Assembly: GCF_000783395.1 (NCBI RefSeq)
Contig: NZ_JSFK01000001.1
Span: 551,540-601,670, forward strand
Direction: 5' to 3'
DNA length: 50,131 nt
DNA from: Pseudomonas chlororaphis
GTDB taxonomy: Bacteria; Pseudomonadota; Gammaproteobacteria; Pseudomonadales; Pseudomonadaceae
Below are positions 1-8,473 of the stretch, piece after piece. A program made the translations under genes and the position numbers. Every line of letters begins with the position of its first letter. Position 1 is the first letter of the stretch. Under the pieces are notes generated by a model that did not search any database, was not told the DNA's origin, and was given only the letters and a program-made list of their open reading frames with translations.

Positions 1-3
1 CAA

Positions 4-20
4 CCTTCGGCAGCTCCTAC
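4..20. repeat. Truncated repeat (type 4) at window edge
   Basis: Seventeen bases match the inner part of the palindromic repeat seen in full at 40502-40580 (cttcggcagctcctac core). The rest lies outside the window, just downstream of trmO. Confidence 0.6.
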
Positions 21-33
21 ATTGGGCGCGGTT

Positions 34-741
34 TCAGACCATGGCGGGAATGACTTCCAGCACGCGAATCTGCTCAGGCGTCGGATAATGCCAGCGCACG
101 TCCAGATCCCAGAACTGTGCGCCATATTCACGCTCAGGCGCCGGAGTTTGATACGCCGGACGCGGATCCTGCGCCAGGCACTGTTCAATCAGCTCAACCA
201 ACGGCTCGTCGAGGCGCTGAGCGTGTGTGTGCGCTTGTTGCAGCGCCGAGTCCGCCCACTGCACGTCAATCAGCTGAGGCGCAGCGCTGGCGATGCTGTT
301 GGAGGCTTCGGGGATGATATCGGCGTAGGGCACGTAAGGTTTGATGTCGAGAATTGGCGTGCCGTCGAGCAAGTCGATACCTGAGATGAACAGTCGATTG
401 GCTTCCACCTTGTCCAGTTTCACCACCGATTGGCCGATGCCGTTGGGGCGGTGAGTCGCGCGGGTGGCGAATACGCCCATGGACTTGTTGCCGCCCAAGC
501 GTGGCGGGCGGACTTTCAGGCGCGGCTTATCTTCGAGCGCCTGATGGAAAAGGAACAGTAGCCAGACATGGCTGACCTGTTCCAGACCCTGCACGGCGTC
601 ACCCTGATCGAACGGCGCCACCAGTTCCAGCACGCCACGGGCGGCGGGGGCCAGTTGCGGCTGGCGCGGGATGGCAAATTTCTCCTTGAAGCAGGAGCGC
701 ACGAAGCCGATGGGGGAGACGCTGTAAGTCATGGTTTGCAT
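34..741 (-). CDS. trmO: tRNA (N6-threonylcarbamoyladenosine37-N6)-methyltransferase TrmO
   Basis: TrmO (YaeB/VirR family) uses S-adenosylmethionine to methylate the t6A37 base next to the anticodon of tRNA-Thr. The 235-residue protein has the usual two parts: an N-terminal beta-barrel domain opening with SPIGFVRSCFKEKFAIPRQP, with THRPNGIGQSVVKL at about 117-130 and DIKPYVPYADI in the SAM-binding core, and a small C-terminal domain ending near WHYPTPEQIRVLE. Length fits the family. Two ATG codons are possible, at 741 and at 732; neither has a strong ribosome binding site, and the second (MTYSVSPIGFV) starts closer to the conserved core. It is a single gene whose 3' end runs into a REP-like repeat. 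Function is established for the family; assignment here is by motif. Confidence 0.9.
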   Translation of the reverse strand: MQTMTYSVSPIGFVRSCFKEKFAIPRQPQLAPAARGVLELVAPFDQGDAVQGLEQVSHVWLLFLFHQALEDKPRLKVRPPRLGGNKSMGVFATRATHRPNGIGQSVVKLDKVEANRLFISGIDLLDGTPILDIKPYVPYADIIPEASNSIASAAPQLIDVQWADSALQQAHTHAQRLDEPLVELIEQCLAQDPRPAYQTPAPEREYGAQFWDLDVRWHYPTPEQIRVLEVIPAMV

Positions 742-808
742 TCGAAGCGGGGCAGGGTGGGCATGATAACCCGTCCCGTCTCAAGTCTGGCGGTGGTCGG
801 GCGGACGC

Positions 809-900
809 CATCGCTGGCAAGCCAGCTCCCACAGGGTTCTCGAGTGGCTACATAATCCAGGTACACCGCAAAAACCTGTGGGAGCTGGCTTGCCAGCGAT
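809..900. repeat. REP pair (REPIN), type ctggcttgccag
   Basis: Two inverted copies of a 26-base REP (cctgtgggagctggcttgcc core, inverted at 809-834 and direct at 875-900) separated by about 40 bp. It lies between trmO (start 741) and the 3' end of rhlG. Close relatives are at 3157, 7678 and 39578. Confidence 0.9.
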
Positions 901-916
901 AGCCGCGCCGCCGATA

Positions 917-1687
917 TCAGAGACTGAAACCACCATCCAACGGAATAATATTCCCGGTCATATAAGCGCCGGCGGTACTCGCCAGACTGATCGCCAACGC
1001 CGCCATCTCCTCTTCACGCCCCCAACGCTTCATCGGAATCAACGCCGTGTCCTCGGCCAACGCCTGCTGATCATTACCAATATGCTGGGTCATCTTGCTC
1101 GGAAACCGCCCTGGCGCAATCACATTGACGTTGATGTGCTGGCTCACCAGCTCCCGCGCGAGAATCCGCGACAATTGATGCAGAGCGGCTTTACTCGGCC
1201 CGTAGGCATACGCCTGCTCACCAAACGAAGAAATTCCTGCCACCGAACCAATATTGATAATCCGCGCCGGATTCGCCGCCGACCCGGCCTTGCGCAACAA
1301 CGGCAGAAACTGCTGGATGCAGCTGAACACTGAGGTCACGTTGAGCTGCATGACCTTTTCCCAGCCCTTCACCGGGTAGCTCTCCAGCGGCGCACCCCAA
1401 GTGGTGCCAGCGTTGTTCACCAGAATATCCAAGTGGGTGATCTGCTCACTCAGGCGCGCGGCCAGCTCCTGTACGCCTTCTTCCGTCGCCAGATTAGCGG
1501 CGATGCCATGACATTTGCCCAGGGCACTGAGTTCTTCAGCCGTTTGATGACAAGCTTCAGCGTCGCGCGAGCAGACATACACGCGGGCGCCAGCCTCGAC
1601 AAAGGCCTTGGCGATCATTTTGCCGATACCACGGGTGCCGCCGGTGACCAGAGCGGTGCGGCCTTGCAGGGAGAAATAGGGGTGCAT
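917..1687 (-). CDS. rhlG: RhlG-like short-chain dehydrogenase/reductase
   Basis: This 256-residue protein is a classical SDR: cofactor loop TGGTRGIG at 15-22, NNAG at 91-94, and the catalytic set Ser148, Tyr162 and Lys166 (YGPSK). It begins MHPYFSLQGR and ends in a PLDGGFSL tail, which matches the RhlG family of Pseudomonas in length and in both termini as I remember them. RhlG is an NADPH-dependent beta-ketoacyl reductase first proposed to supply beta-hydroxyacids for rhamnolipid and polyhydroxyalkanoate synthesis; its role in rhamnolipid synthesis has been disputed. No rhlA or rhlB lies nearby, so a rhamnolipid role cannot be inferred from context. It stands alone, bounded by a REP pair downstream. 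Confidence 0.88.
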   Translation of the reverse strand: MHPYFSLQGRTALVTGGTRGIGKMIAKAFVEAGARVYVCSRDAEACHQTAEELSALGKCHGIAANLATEEGVQELAARLSEQITHLDILVNNAGTTWGAPLESYPVKGWEKVMQLNVTSVFSCIQQFLPLLRKAGSAANPARIINIGSVAGISSFGEQAYAYGPSKAALHQLSRILARELVSQHINVNVIAPGRFPSKMTQHIGNDQQALAEDTALIPMKRWGREEEMAALAISLASTAGAYMTGNIIPLDGGFSL

Positions 1688-1817
1688 GGCGAATCCTGAG
1701 GGCTAGGGAATCAGTACACCCTAGTCGTCAGCCGCAGAAAGCGAAGCCACTATTTTCAGAAGGAATGAGCAGTCATGCGTTGCGGCGGCGACTATCAGTC
1801 GCCGCCGCAGAAGGGGA

Positions 1818-2288
1818 TCAGGCCGGGCGAACGCGCAGGGTCAGACCCTTGAGGAAGTTGCGCAGCAACTGGTCGCCGCACGGGCGGTAGTTGGTGTGGC
1901 CGACCTTGCGGAACAGCGCGCTCAGCTCAGGCTTGGACACCGGGAACTCGGCCGCCTTGAGGATTGCGTGCATATCGTCTTCTTTCAGTTCGAAAGCGAC
2001 GCGCAGCTTTTTCAGGATGATGTTGTTGGTCACCGGCACTTCGATCGGCTGCGGCGGACGGCTTTCGTCCTTGCCACGCTTGAAGATCACCAGACCATCG
2101 AGGAAGTGCGCGATGACTTCGTCCGGGCAGCGCACGAAACCTTCTTCGTCTTCTTCTTTCTTGTCGAGCCAGGTCACTACGTCGGCGAGCGCTACTTCCA
2201 TGCCGCCGAGTTTGATGATCTCGACAACTTTCTTGTCGCTGATGTCGAGCATGTAGCGCACGCTGCGCAATACGTCGTTATGAACCAT
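1818..2288 (-). CDS. yehS: YehS-like DUF1456 protein
   Basis: A 156-residue cytosolic protein made of two similar halves, as in DUF1456: the first begins VHNDVLRSVRYMLDISDKKV and the second TNNIILKKLRVAFELKEDD. Each half has an 'N..L..LR.AF.L' helix pattern and a conserved acidic loop (KKEEDEEGFVRCPDE). The family is widespread in Gammaproteobacteria and has no proven function. I set the start at the ATG at 2288 (MVHNDV) because AGGA lies about 9 bases upstream; a longer reading frame upstream to 2321 has no support. It precedes the RsuA-like gene at 2361-3071 on the same strand. Confidence 0.85.
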   Translation of the reverse strand: MVHNDVLRSVRYMLDISDKKVVEIIKLGGMEVALADVVTWLDKKEEDEEGFVRCPDEVIAHFLDGLVIFKRGKDESRPPQPIEVPVTNNIILKKLRVAFELKEDDMHAILKAAEFPVSKPELSALFRKVGHTNYRPCGDQLLRNFLKGLTLRVRPA

Positions 2289-2360
2289 GTGAGTAATCCT
2301 GATAAGCGTTGTGGGCAGCACGCAGGCGCGCTGCCGGAATGTGTGGCGGCAGTGGAAGCC

Positions 2361-3071
2361 TTAGAACTTCTCTTTGCCGGACAGGTAGCGCCATTGGCCG
2401 ACCGGGACCTTGCCGATCGAGACGCCGCCGATGCGGATGCGGCGAATGCCGATGACCTTCAGGCCGACCGCTTCGCAGAACTGGGCGATGATCCCCGGCT
2501 GCGGATTTTTCATGGCGAAGCGCAGACGGTTTTCGTTCTGCCAGCTGGCCTTGACCGGCGGCAGCTCCTTGCCCTTGTGCGTCAAGCCGTGCTGCAGGCG
2601 ATTGAGGCCGTGGGCGACCATGTCACCTTCGACTTCAACGACGTATTCCTGCTCGATCTTTGCCGCATCGGCGGTGAGCTTGCGGAGGATTTTCCAGTCC
2701 TGGGTGAACACCAGCAGGCCGCTAGCCTTGGCTTGCAGGTCGGCGCTGGCGGTCAGGCGCAGGAAGTGCCCGCGCAACGGGCGCTTGCTGAATCGGTGTT
2801 CTTCGCTGAGGGTTTCGGCGCTCAGCGATTGCATGGCGCTCTCGACATCCATGCCGGCAGGGGCGTTGAGCAGGATGGTCACCGGCTCCGGCGCGGTGGC
2901 CTTGGCGTCCTTGTCGAGCTCGACCTTCTGGTCGCCGACCTTGAATTGCGGCTCGTCAATCACTTCGCCGTCCACGGTGACCCAGCCGCCCTCAATGAAC
3001 AGCTCGGCCTCCCGGCGGGAGCAACCGACCAGTTCGATGAGGCGTTTGGAGAGGCGAATCGGGTCAGTCAT
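2361..3071 (-). CDS. RsuA/RluF-family pseudouridine synthase-like protein, catalytic Asp not conserved
   Basis: A 236-residue protein with an N-terminal S4 RNA-binding domain (about 5-52, SKRLIELVGCSRREAELFIE) and a pseudouridine synthase fold (LLNAPAG at 67-73, SGLLVFTQD at 117-125, EQEYVVEVEG at 140-149). Family members use the Asp of a GRLDxxSxGLL motif. Aligning on SGLLVFT, this protein reads ADLQAKASGLL, so the nucleophile position holds Gln113 and the nearest Asp is two residues earlier (Asp111). Either the alignment slips locally or this branch is not a synthase and acts only as an RNA-binding protein. Start placed at the ATG at 3071 (MTDPIRLSKR); the reading frame upstream has no homology signal. 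Fold assignment is firm, enzymatic activity doubtful. Confidence 0.8.
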   Translation of the reverse strand: MTDPIRLSKRLIELVGCSRREAELFIEGGWVTVDGEVIDEPQFKVGDQKVELDKDAKATAPEPVTILLNAPAGMDVESAMQSLSAETLSEEHRFSKRPLRGHFLRLTASADLQAKASGLLVFTQDWKILRKLTADAAKIEQEYVVEVEGDMVAHGLNRLQHGLTHKGKELPPVKASWQNENRLRFAMKNPQPGIIAQFCEAVGLKVIGIRRIRIGGVSIGKVPVGQWRYLSGKEKF

Positions 3072-3156
3072 GACAGGGCCGTAACAAAAAAGGGGTGGGC
3101 ATTGTACCTGTGTGGCGCCGGTTAAGCCCGGTTCCATTTACACGGTATCCGTATTC

Positions 3157-3247
3157 CCTGTGGGAGCTGGCTTGCCAGCGATAGCATCACCTCGGTATTT
3201 CTGGCAGATCGCAGTGTCTGCATCGCTGGCAAGCCAGCTCCCACAGG
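3157..3247. repeat. REP pair (REPIN), type ctggcttgccag
   Basis: Inverted pair of the same REP as at 809-900, with a 38-bp spacer, lying between the GNAT gene and the RsuA-like gene; the inner end reaches within 14 bp of the GNAT stop codon. Confidence 0.9.
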
Positions 3248-3260
3248 ATTTTGTGGTGTG

Positions 3261-3734
3261 TCAGCCGTTGCTTGAGCGTTGTTGGTTCTGGCGCAAACGC
3301 ATATGCAACAACGGATACGGCTGGCCCATGCCATCCACCTCCGAGCGGCCGATCACCTCGAAACCCTGCTTGAAGTAGAACCCCAGCGCCTGCGGGTTCT
3401 GTTCGTTGACGTCGAGTTCATCGGCATTCAAATGTTGCAGAGCGTAATTCAACAGTTTCTTGCCCAGCCCCTGTCCGCGATGCTCAGGATCGATGAACAG
3501 CATTTCGATCTTGCCCGCCGCGACTCCGGCAAACCCGGTGATGCGCTGGTCGGCGTCCTTGGTGCAGATCAACATCACCGCATCCAGATAATGCGTGAGC
3601 ACCAGATTACGCAGCAGCTCGATATAGCTGTCCGGCAGAAAATCATGGGTTGCGCGAACCGAGGCCTCCCAGACCCGGGTCAGTTCCTGATAATCGCTGA
3701 GTTTCGGCGTGTGGATGACCGAATGGTGACGCAT
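3261..3734 (-). CDS. GNAT-family N-acetyltransferase, YjaB-like
   Basis: A 157-residue Gcn5-related N-acetyltransferase. The acetyl-CoA loop is visible as EHRGQGLGKKLLNYAL, preceded by the beta strand KIEMLFID, and followed by LDVNEQNPQALGFYFKQGF and GRSEVDGMGQPYPLLHMRL. This C-terminal half closely resembles E. coli YjaB, as does the N-terminal VWEASVRATHDFL. The natural substrate is not evident; YjaB relatives have been reported to act on protein lysines, but that cannot be read from sequence. It is monocistronic, bounded by a REP pair downstream and by a terminator and a composite repeat upstream. Confidence 0.82.
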   Translation of the reverse strand: MRHHSVIHTPKLSDYQELTRVWEASVRATHDFLPDSYIELLRNLVLTHYLDAVMLICTKDADQRITGFAGVAAGKIEMLFIDPEHRGQGLGKKLLNYALQHLNADELDVNEQNPQALGFYFKQGFEVIGRSEVDGMGQPYPLLHMRLRQNQQRSSNG

Positions 3735-3794
3735 GCCCGTCTGCCTCTTGTCCGTTTCAAGGGAGTCCGTCCCCCGCTAAACGATAGCCGTAAA

Positions 3795-3828
3795 AAAGCC
3801 CCGCATCTCGTAAAAAGAGCGGGGCTTT
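3795..3828. terminator. Rho-independent terminator, probably for rimO
   Basis: Stem aaagccccgc / gcggggcttt with a 14-base loop and A/T runs on both sides, so it can work in both directions. It lies downstream of rimO (minus strand), beyond the composite repeat. Confidence 0.75.
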
Positions 3829-3881
3829 CTGTATTTTTTGCGGTGTCTGGCTGGCTATTTCTGTCGCCAGCAAGAACGCTC

Positions 3882-4043
3882 CCCCTCACCCCAGCCCTCT
3901 CCCCCAAGGGGGCGAGGGGGAAGGGAGCAGATCTTCATGCTGTTCAAAACCTGAGTTCGACTCGAAACGTTCAGGTCGGTGCAGCTCGCAAGAACAACTC
4001 AATCAGTCCCCTCTCCCTCTGGGAGAGGGCTGGGGTGAGGGGC
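3882..4043. repeat. Composite palindromic repeat element, copy A
   Basis: About 160 bp bounded by 21-base inverted ends (ccctcaccccagccctctcc and its complement at 4021-4042). Each end is itself a hairpin (ctctccc/gggagag). The core carries a second inverted pair around acctga and ttcaggtcgg. Related elements occupy 35246-35532 and 44483-44801. No ORF is visible; it fills the rimO-GNAT gap. Confidence 0.8.
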
Positions 4044-4057
4044 TTTTGATCTTCAGA

Positions 4058-5395
4058 TCAGATCTGCTCAGCCCACAGATCATATTCGTCAGCGTCAGTC
4101 ACTTTGCACCAGACCTTGTCACCCGGCTTCAAATTGCTGCCATTGTCGATAAACACGTTGCCATCGATTTCCGGGGCATCGAAGAAGCAGCGGCCAACCG
4201 CGCCTTGCTCGTCGACTTCGTCCACCAGTACTTCGATTTCACGGCCGATGCGCATTTGCAGGCGGGCCGAGCTGATCGCCTGCTGGTGCGCCATGAAGCG
4301 ATCCCAACGATCCTGCTTGACCTCGTCCGGAACGATCTCCAGATCCAGATCATTGGCCGGAGCGCCGTCTACCGGCGAGTACTGGAAGCAGCCAACGCGG
4401 TCGAGCTGGGCTTCGGTCAGCCAGTTGAGCAGGTACTGGAAGTCTTCTTCGGTTTCGCCCGGGAAGCCGACGATGAAGGTCGAACGGATGATCAGGTCCG
4501 GGCAGATTTCGCGCCAGTTCTTGATGCGCGCCAAGGTCTTGTCTTCGAAAGCCGGGCGTTTCATCGACTTCAACACTTTCGGGCTGGCGTGCTGGAACGG
4601 GATGTCCAGGTACGGCAGGATCTTGCCGGCGGCCATCAGCGGGATCAGCTCGTCAACGTGCGGGTACGGGTAAACGTAGTGCAGACGGACCCAGACGCCG
4701 AGGGTGCTCAGCGCTTCACACAGTTCGGTCATGCGGGTTTTCACCGGCGCGCCGTTCCAGAAACCGGTGCGGTATTTCACGTCAACGCCGTAGGCGCTGG
4801 TGTCTTGCGAGATCACCAACAGCTCTTTAACGCCGGATTTGACCAGGCGCTGAGCTTCGTCGAGCACATCACCGACCGGGCGGCTGACCAGTTTGCCGCG
4901 CATCGACGGGATGATGCAGAACGAGCAGCTGTGGTTGCAGCCTTCGGAAATCTTCAGGTATGCGTAGTGGCGCGGGGTCAGCTTGATGCCTTGCGGCGGC
5001 ACCAGGTCGATCAGCGGGTTGTGATCCTGACGCGGCGGCACGACTTCGTGCACGGCGTTGACCACTTGCTCGTATTGCTGCGGACCGGTCACGGCCAGCA
5101 CGCTCGGGTGCACGTTGCGGATGTTGCCTTCTTCCACGCCCATGCAACCGGTGACGATCACCTTGCCGTTTTCCTTGATCGCTTCGCCGATCACTTCCAA
5201 AGACTCAGCCTTGGCCGAATCGATGAAACCACAGGTGTTGACGACTACAACGTCGGCGTCCTGATAGGTGGACACCACGTCATAACCTTCCATGCGCAGC
5301 TGGGTCAGGATGCGCTCGGAGTCGACCAGTGCTTTCGGGCAACCCAGAGATACAAAGCCAACCTTTGGATTGGCCGGCGCAGGAGTGGTGGACAT
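4058..5395 (-). CDS. rimO: Ribosomal protein S12 methylthiotransferase RimO
   Basis: RimO is a radical-SAM enzyme that methylthiolates the beta-carbon of an Asp in ribosomal protein S12. The 445-residue protein has the three family domains: an N-terminal UPF0004 domain with cluster cysteines Cys19 (SLGCPK), Cys55 (NTCGF) and Cys84 (TGCMG); a radical-SAM core with the CX3CX2C motif at Cys153, Cys157 and Cys160; and a C-terminal TRAM domain (about 380-445) that binds S12. Length and motif order are those of RimO rather than MiaB. Start at the ATG at 5395 is supported by GAGG 6-9 bases upstream. It is transcribed away from kup. Confidence 0.97.
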   Translation of the reverse strand: MSTTPAPANPKVGFVSLGCPKALVDSERILTQLRMEGYDVVSTYQDADVVVVNTCGFIDSAKAESLEVIGEAIKENGKVIVTGCMGVEEGNIRNVHPSVLAVTGPQQYEQVVNAVHEVVPPRQDHNPLIDLVPPQGIKLTPRHYAYLKISEGCNHSCSFCIIPSMRGKLVSRPVGDVLDEAQRLVKSGVKELLVISQDTSAYGVDVKYRTGFWNGAPVKTRMTELCEALSTLGVWVRLHYVYPYPHVDELIPLMAAGKILPYLDIPFQHASPKVLKSMKRPAFEDKTLARIKNWREICPDLIIRSTFIVGFPGETEEDFQYLLNWLTEAQLDRVGCFQYSPVDGAPANDLDLEIVPDEVKQDRWDRFMAHQQAISSARLQMRIGREIEVLVDEVDEQGAVGRCFFDAPEIDGNVFIDNGSNLKPGDKVWCKVTDADEYDLWAEQI

Positions 5396-5507
5396 GTCTA
5401 ACCTCGGTATTTTGTGACATCGCTTTCTTGGTGCGAAAGCCGACGGACGGGCGCTTAGGGCGCGCCTCTGATCAAAAAGTGCGCAATTCTAGCGGCGGGC
5501 AACGCAC

Positions 5508-5536
5508 TTGACCAGCTTTATGCAGGGAAATACGAC
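5508..5536 (+). promoter_or_regulatory. Possible sigma70 promoter for kup
   Basis: TTGACC and TACGAC separated by 17 bases, about 150 bp upstream of the kup start. The match at -10 is weak, so this is only a candidate. The rest of the 289-bp rimO-kup gap shows no other feature. Confidence 0.3.
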
Positions 5537-5684
5537 GAGTGCTGCGCTATGCTTCGCGCCGTTGAGCTTTACCAATTTTTTACAGTCAACAAAACGTCTG
5601 TAACAACAGGTAAAACAGCGCATGCTGCACCACAAAGCATAGTGCTTCATTCAAGAAGCCGGTTCTGAGAAGTAGGAGTGTTGG

Positions 5685-7586
5685 ATGGGTCAGGCAAGTA
5701 GTCATGCGGCAGGCGCCGAGGGTTCGGCCTCCAGGCCGCTGAGTATGCTGGTCGCGGCGGTCGGGGTAGTTTACGGCGACATCGGCACGAGCCCGTTGTA
5801 CACCCTCAAAGAAGTGTTTTCCGGCGCTTACGGCGTACCGGTCAACCACGACGGCGTGCTGGGCATTCTGTCGTTGATCTTCTGGTCGCTGATCTGGGTC
5901 GTGTCGATCAAATACATGATGTTCGTGCTGCGCGCCGACAACCAGGGCGAGGGCGGCATCATGGCGCTCACCGCACTGGCCCGTCGCGCGGCAGGGCATC
6001 GCAAGAAGCTGCGTTCGTTGCTGGTGGTTTGCGGGCTGATCGGCGCGGCACTGTTTTATGGCGACAGCATGATCACCCCGGCGATCTCGGTGTTGTCGGC
6101 TATTGAAGGTCTTGGGTTGGCATTTGAGGGTATCGACCACTGGGTTGTGCCGTTGTCGTTGGTGGTGCTGGTCGCTCTGTTTTTGATCCAGAGCCACGGT
6201 ACGGCGCGGATCGGCATCTTGTTCGGGCCGATCATGGTCACCTGGTTTCTCGTCCTCGGCGCCCTCGGTGTCTATGGCATCAGCCACACCCCAGAAGTGC
6301 TGCATGCGCTGAACCCGGTCTGGGCCGTGCGTTTCTTCATGGTCCACACAGGCATGGGCGTGGCGATCCTTGGCGCCGTGGTGTTGGCGCTGACCGGTGC
6401 CGAAGCGCTGTACGCCGACATGGGCCACTTTGGCCGCAAGCCGATTGCCCGCGCGTGGTTCATCCTGGTGTTGCCGGCGCTGGTGCTCAATTACTTCGGT
6501 CAGGGCGCCTTGCTGCTGGAAAATCCCGAGGCGGCGCGTAACCCGTTCTATCTGCTGGCACCGAGCTGGGCGCTGATTCCACTGGTCGGTCTGTCGACGC
6601 TGGCCACGGTGATTGCCTCGCAAGCGGTGATTTCCGGTGCATTCTCCCTGACCCGTCAGGCGATTCAGCTCGGTTACATCCCGCGCATGTACATCCAGCA
6701 CACCTCCAGCGACGAGCAGGGCCAGATCTATATCGGCGCGGTGAACTGGGCGCTGATGGTGGGCGTTGTGCTGCTGGTGCTTGGCTTCGAATCCTCCGGC
6801 GCCCTGGCCTCGGCCTACGGTGTGGCGGTGACTGGCACCATGCTGATGACCACCATTCTGGTGTCGGCGGTGATGCTGCTGCTGTGGAAATGGCCACCGA
6901 TCCTCGCGGTGCCGGTGCTGATCGGCTTCCTGCTGGTGGATGGTCTGTACTTCGCCGCCAACGTGCCGAAGATCGTGCAGGGCGGTGCGTTCCCGGTGAT
7001 CGCCGGTATCGCTCTGTTTGTGCTGATGACCACCTGGAAGCGCGGCAAACAACTGCTCGTCGAACGCCTCGACGAAGGCGCGCTGCCGCTGCCGATTTTC
7101 ATCAGCAGCATCCGCGTGCAGCCGCCGCATCGCGTGCAGGGCACTGCGGTGTTCCTCACCGCGCGTTCCGACGCCGTGCCGCATGCGTTGTTGCACAACC
7201 TGCTGCATAACCAGGTGCTGCATGAGCAAGTGGTGTTGCTGACGGTGGTCTACGAAGACATCCCGCGCGTACCGCCATCGCGGCGCTTTGAAGTAGAAGC
7301 GCACGGAGAAGGCTTCTTCCGGGTAATCCTGCACTTCGGCTTCACCGACGAGCCGGACGTGCCGCAGGCGCTGAAGCTGTGTCATCTGGATGATCTGGAT
7401 TTCAGCCCGATGCGCACGACTTACTTCCTCAGCCGGGAAACGGTGATTGCTTCGAAACTTGAGGGCATGGCGCGTTGGCGTGAAGCGCTGTTTGCGTTCA
7501 TGTTGAAGAATGCCAATGGGAATTTGCGGTTCTTCAATCTGCCGTTGAACCGGGTGATTGAGCTCGGCACGCAGGTAGAAATGTAA
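5685..7586 (+). CDS. kup: Potassium uptake protein Kup
   Basis: Kup (TrkD) is an inner-membrane K+/H+ symporter of the KUP/HAK/KT family. The 633-residue product has the signature [16 protein letters not shown] near residue 30 and about 12 hydrophobic segments up to about residue 450, followed by a soluble C-terminal domain ([20 protein letters not shown] onward). Further family landmarks are [19 protein letters not shown] and [10 protein letters not shown]. The ATG at 5685 has GGAG about 7 bases upstream. A strong terminator follows 16 bp after the stop, so it is a single-gene unit. A 670-residue open frame on the opposite strand is only a shadow of this GC-rich gene. Confidence 0.97.
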   Translation: MGQASSHAAGAEGSASRPLSMLVAAVGVVYGDIGTSPLYTLKEVFSGAYGVPVNHDGVLGILSLIFWSLIWVVSIKYMMFVLRADNQGEGGIMALTALARRAAGHRKKLRSLLVVCGLIGAALFYGDSMITPAISVLSAIEGLGLAFEGIDHWVVPLSLVVLVALFLIQSHGTARIGILFGPIMVTWFLVLGALGVYGISHTPEVLHALNPVWAVRFFMVHTGMGVAILGAVVLALTGAEALYADMGHFGRKPIARAWFILVLPALVLNYFGQGALLLENPEAARNPFYLLAPSWALIPLVGLSTLATVIASQAVISGAFSLTRQAIQLGYIPRMYIQHTSSDEQGQIYIGAVNWALMVGVVLLVLGFESSGALASAYGVAVTGTMLMTTILVSAVMLLLWKWPPILAVPVLIGFLLVDGLYFAANVPKIVQGGAFPVIAGIALFVLMTTWKRGKQLLVERLDEGALPLPIFISSIRVQPPHRVQGTAVFLTARSDAVPHALLHNLLHNQVLHEQVVLLTVVYEDIPRVPPSRRFEVEAHGEGFFRVILHFGFTDEPDVPQALKLCHLDDLDFSPMRTTYFLSRETVIASKLEGMARWREALFAFMLKNANGNLRFFNLPLNRVIELGTQVEM

Positions 7587-7601
7587 GCCTGGCCTCAACT
7601 G

Positions 7602-7641
7602 AAAAGCCCCCGTCGGCCTAGTGGCTGGCGGGGGCTTTTTT
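7602..7641 (+). terminator. Rho-independent terminator of kup
   Basis: aaaagcccccg pairs with cgggggctttttt; a smaller inner pairing (ggcc/ggct region) fills the loop. It lies 15 bp after the kup stop and ends in a T6 run. Confidence 0.9.
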
Positions 7642-7677
7642 GTGTCCGCTGATAAACCTCAAATCCACCACAAATCC

Positions 7678-7770
7678 CCTGTGGGAGCTGGCTTGCCAGC
7701 GATGAGGCTGGCACATTCAGAATCAATGTCGACTGAATCACCGCCATCGCTGGCAAGCCAGCTCCCACAA
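7678..7770. repeat. REP pair (REPIN), type ctggcttgccag
   Basis: Inverted REP pair with a 40-bp spacer between the kup terminator and the 3' end of the DUF3077 gene; nearly identical ends to those at 809, 3157 and 39578. Confidence 0.9.
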
Positions 7771-7772
7771 GG

Positions 7773-8102
7773 TTATGAGGTGGGTTCAGCCAGTTCGGTT
7801 TCGGATTCAGTCTTCGTCCGCGCAGGTCGTGGCATCAGCGCTTGGATCACGTCATCAATCAAGGCTTTGCCCATCACCGTCAGGTAATGCGCGGCCCAGG
7901 CATGGCGGTCGGTGTCTTTGATGAAGGCAGCATCCTCGGCGAAGGATTTGGCGAGGGATAGCAGGTCGGAGGATTGGGACAAGGCATCGATGATCGGGAT
8001 GCCGGCGCGGACGTTGAAGAACGCTTGATCCGCGTTATAGAGGAAAGGGGTGAAGCCGATGGTTTTAGCGTTTGCAAGTCCGTGCAGATCAGTTTCGGTC
8101 AT
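7773..8102 (-). CDS. DUF3077 domain protein
   Basis: A 109-residue soluble protein of unknown function. The DUF3077 pattern is visible: FFNVRAGIPIIDALSQSSDLL (about 28-48, split here as FFNVRAGIPIID then ALSQSSDLL), followed by AAHYLTVMGKALIDDVIQAL. The family is common and often multicopy in Pseudomonas; members are small, helical and acidic. The ATG at 8102 has a very good ribosome binding site (AAGGAG, 7 bases away). The 280 bp upstream are strongly structured and also carry an open frame that ends 4 bases before this start (see 8103-8381 and 8107-8397), so translation is probably controlled from the leader. The tail KTESETELAEPTS is low complexity. Confidence 0.8.
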   Translation of the reverse strand: MTETDLHGLANAKTIGFTPFLYNADQAFFNVRAGIPIIDALSQSSDLLSLAKSFAEDAAFIKDTDRHAWAAHYLTVMGKALIDDVIQALMPRPARTKTESETELAEPTS

Positions 8103-8381
8103 CGTGTTACTCCTTAGTTCGAAGCGCCGCGACTTTCGTTACCACGCGAAAGGGAGGCAACTGTACGCAGGGTGGTAAACCGGGAACCAAGGAAACCGGC
8201 ACGCCCAAAAGCGTCCCACGCACAGCCGCCATAACTTGAGGAGCGCGCTGTTGCGATGGTTTCTCCGGGTTACCACACCCGATCGCTGAATGGGTCAGCG
8301 ACGTCCGGAGAGTATCCCGTCGAAAAACAGCGCAATAGAGCGGCAAAGCGCCCGAACACGAGTTTCGGAGTTTGCCTACAA
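8103..8381 (-). ncRNA. Candidate structured leader RNA of the DUF3077 gene
   Basis: Read on the minus strand, this 280-base leader can form several perfect, nested helices. (1) ggcaaa/tttgcc (8371-8376 with 8342-8347) encloses ccgaa/ttcgg (8364-8368 with 8352-8356), loop 7. (2) tctccgg/ccggaga (8305-8311 with 8262-8268) encloses the 7-bp hairpin tcgctga/tcagcga (8295-8301 with 8283-8289), loop 5. (3) acgc/gcgt around 8205-8216. (4) ctttcg/cgaaag (8147-8152 with 8133-8138), just upstream of the ribosome binding site. A gtggtaa motif recurs in the loop of (4) and near 8270, with its complement at 8171-8177, allowing alternative long-range pairing. This much perfect pairing is unusual for an untranslated gap. 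Function is unknown; a cis-regulator is inferred. Confidence 0.5.
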
Positions 8382-8397
8382 GGTCTGTGGGCGTCAT
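8107..8397 (-). CDS. Possible leader ORF upstream of DUF3077 gene
   Basis: A 96-codon open frame that covers the structured leader and ends TAA four bases before the ATG of the DUF3077 gene. Its last codons (..LRTKE) contain the AAGGAG ribosome binding site of that gene, a layout expected for translational coupling. The protein is Cys/Pro/Arg-rich (KLRNSCSGALPLYCAVFRR, LVPGLPPCVQLPPF), has no recognisable domain, and its ATG at 8397 has no visible Shine-Dalgarno. I recall similar peptides annotated next to DUF3077 genes in other Pseudomonas, which could reflect either a translated leader or conservation of the RNA. I cannot decide between these from one sequence. Confidence 0.3.
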   Translation of the reverse strand: MTPTDLVGKLRNSCSGALPLYCAVFRRDTLRTSLTHSAIGCGNPEKPSQQRAPQVMAAVRGTLLGVPVSLVPGLPPCVQLPPFRVVTKVAALRTKE

Positions 8398-8473
8398 CCG
8401 ATATTGCGAGACTGGAAGTAAACGATACTAAACGTCTGACACGAACCGACGTGTGCAAAGCATTCAGGTACGT

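Noticed and set aside
917..1687. Rhamnolipid biosynthesis locus around rhlG
   Set aside because: No rhlA, rhlB or regulator in the window; RhlG family membership alone does not indicate rhamnolipid production.
1896..3125. 409-residue plus-strand open frame over yehS and the RsuA-like gene
   Set aside because: Shadow of two genes on the opposite strand; no protein homology.
4046..5401. 451-residue plus-strand frame over rimO
   Set aside because: Shadow frame; rimO motifs are unambiguous on the other strand.
5586..7598. 670-residue open frame on the minus strand across kup
   Set aside because: It is antisense to a well-supported kup gene, is rich in His/Gln/Arg as expected for a GC-rich shadow frame, and has no ribosome binding site.
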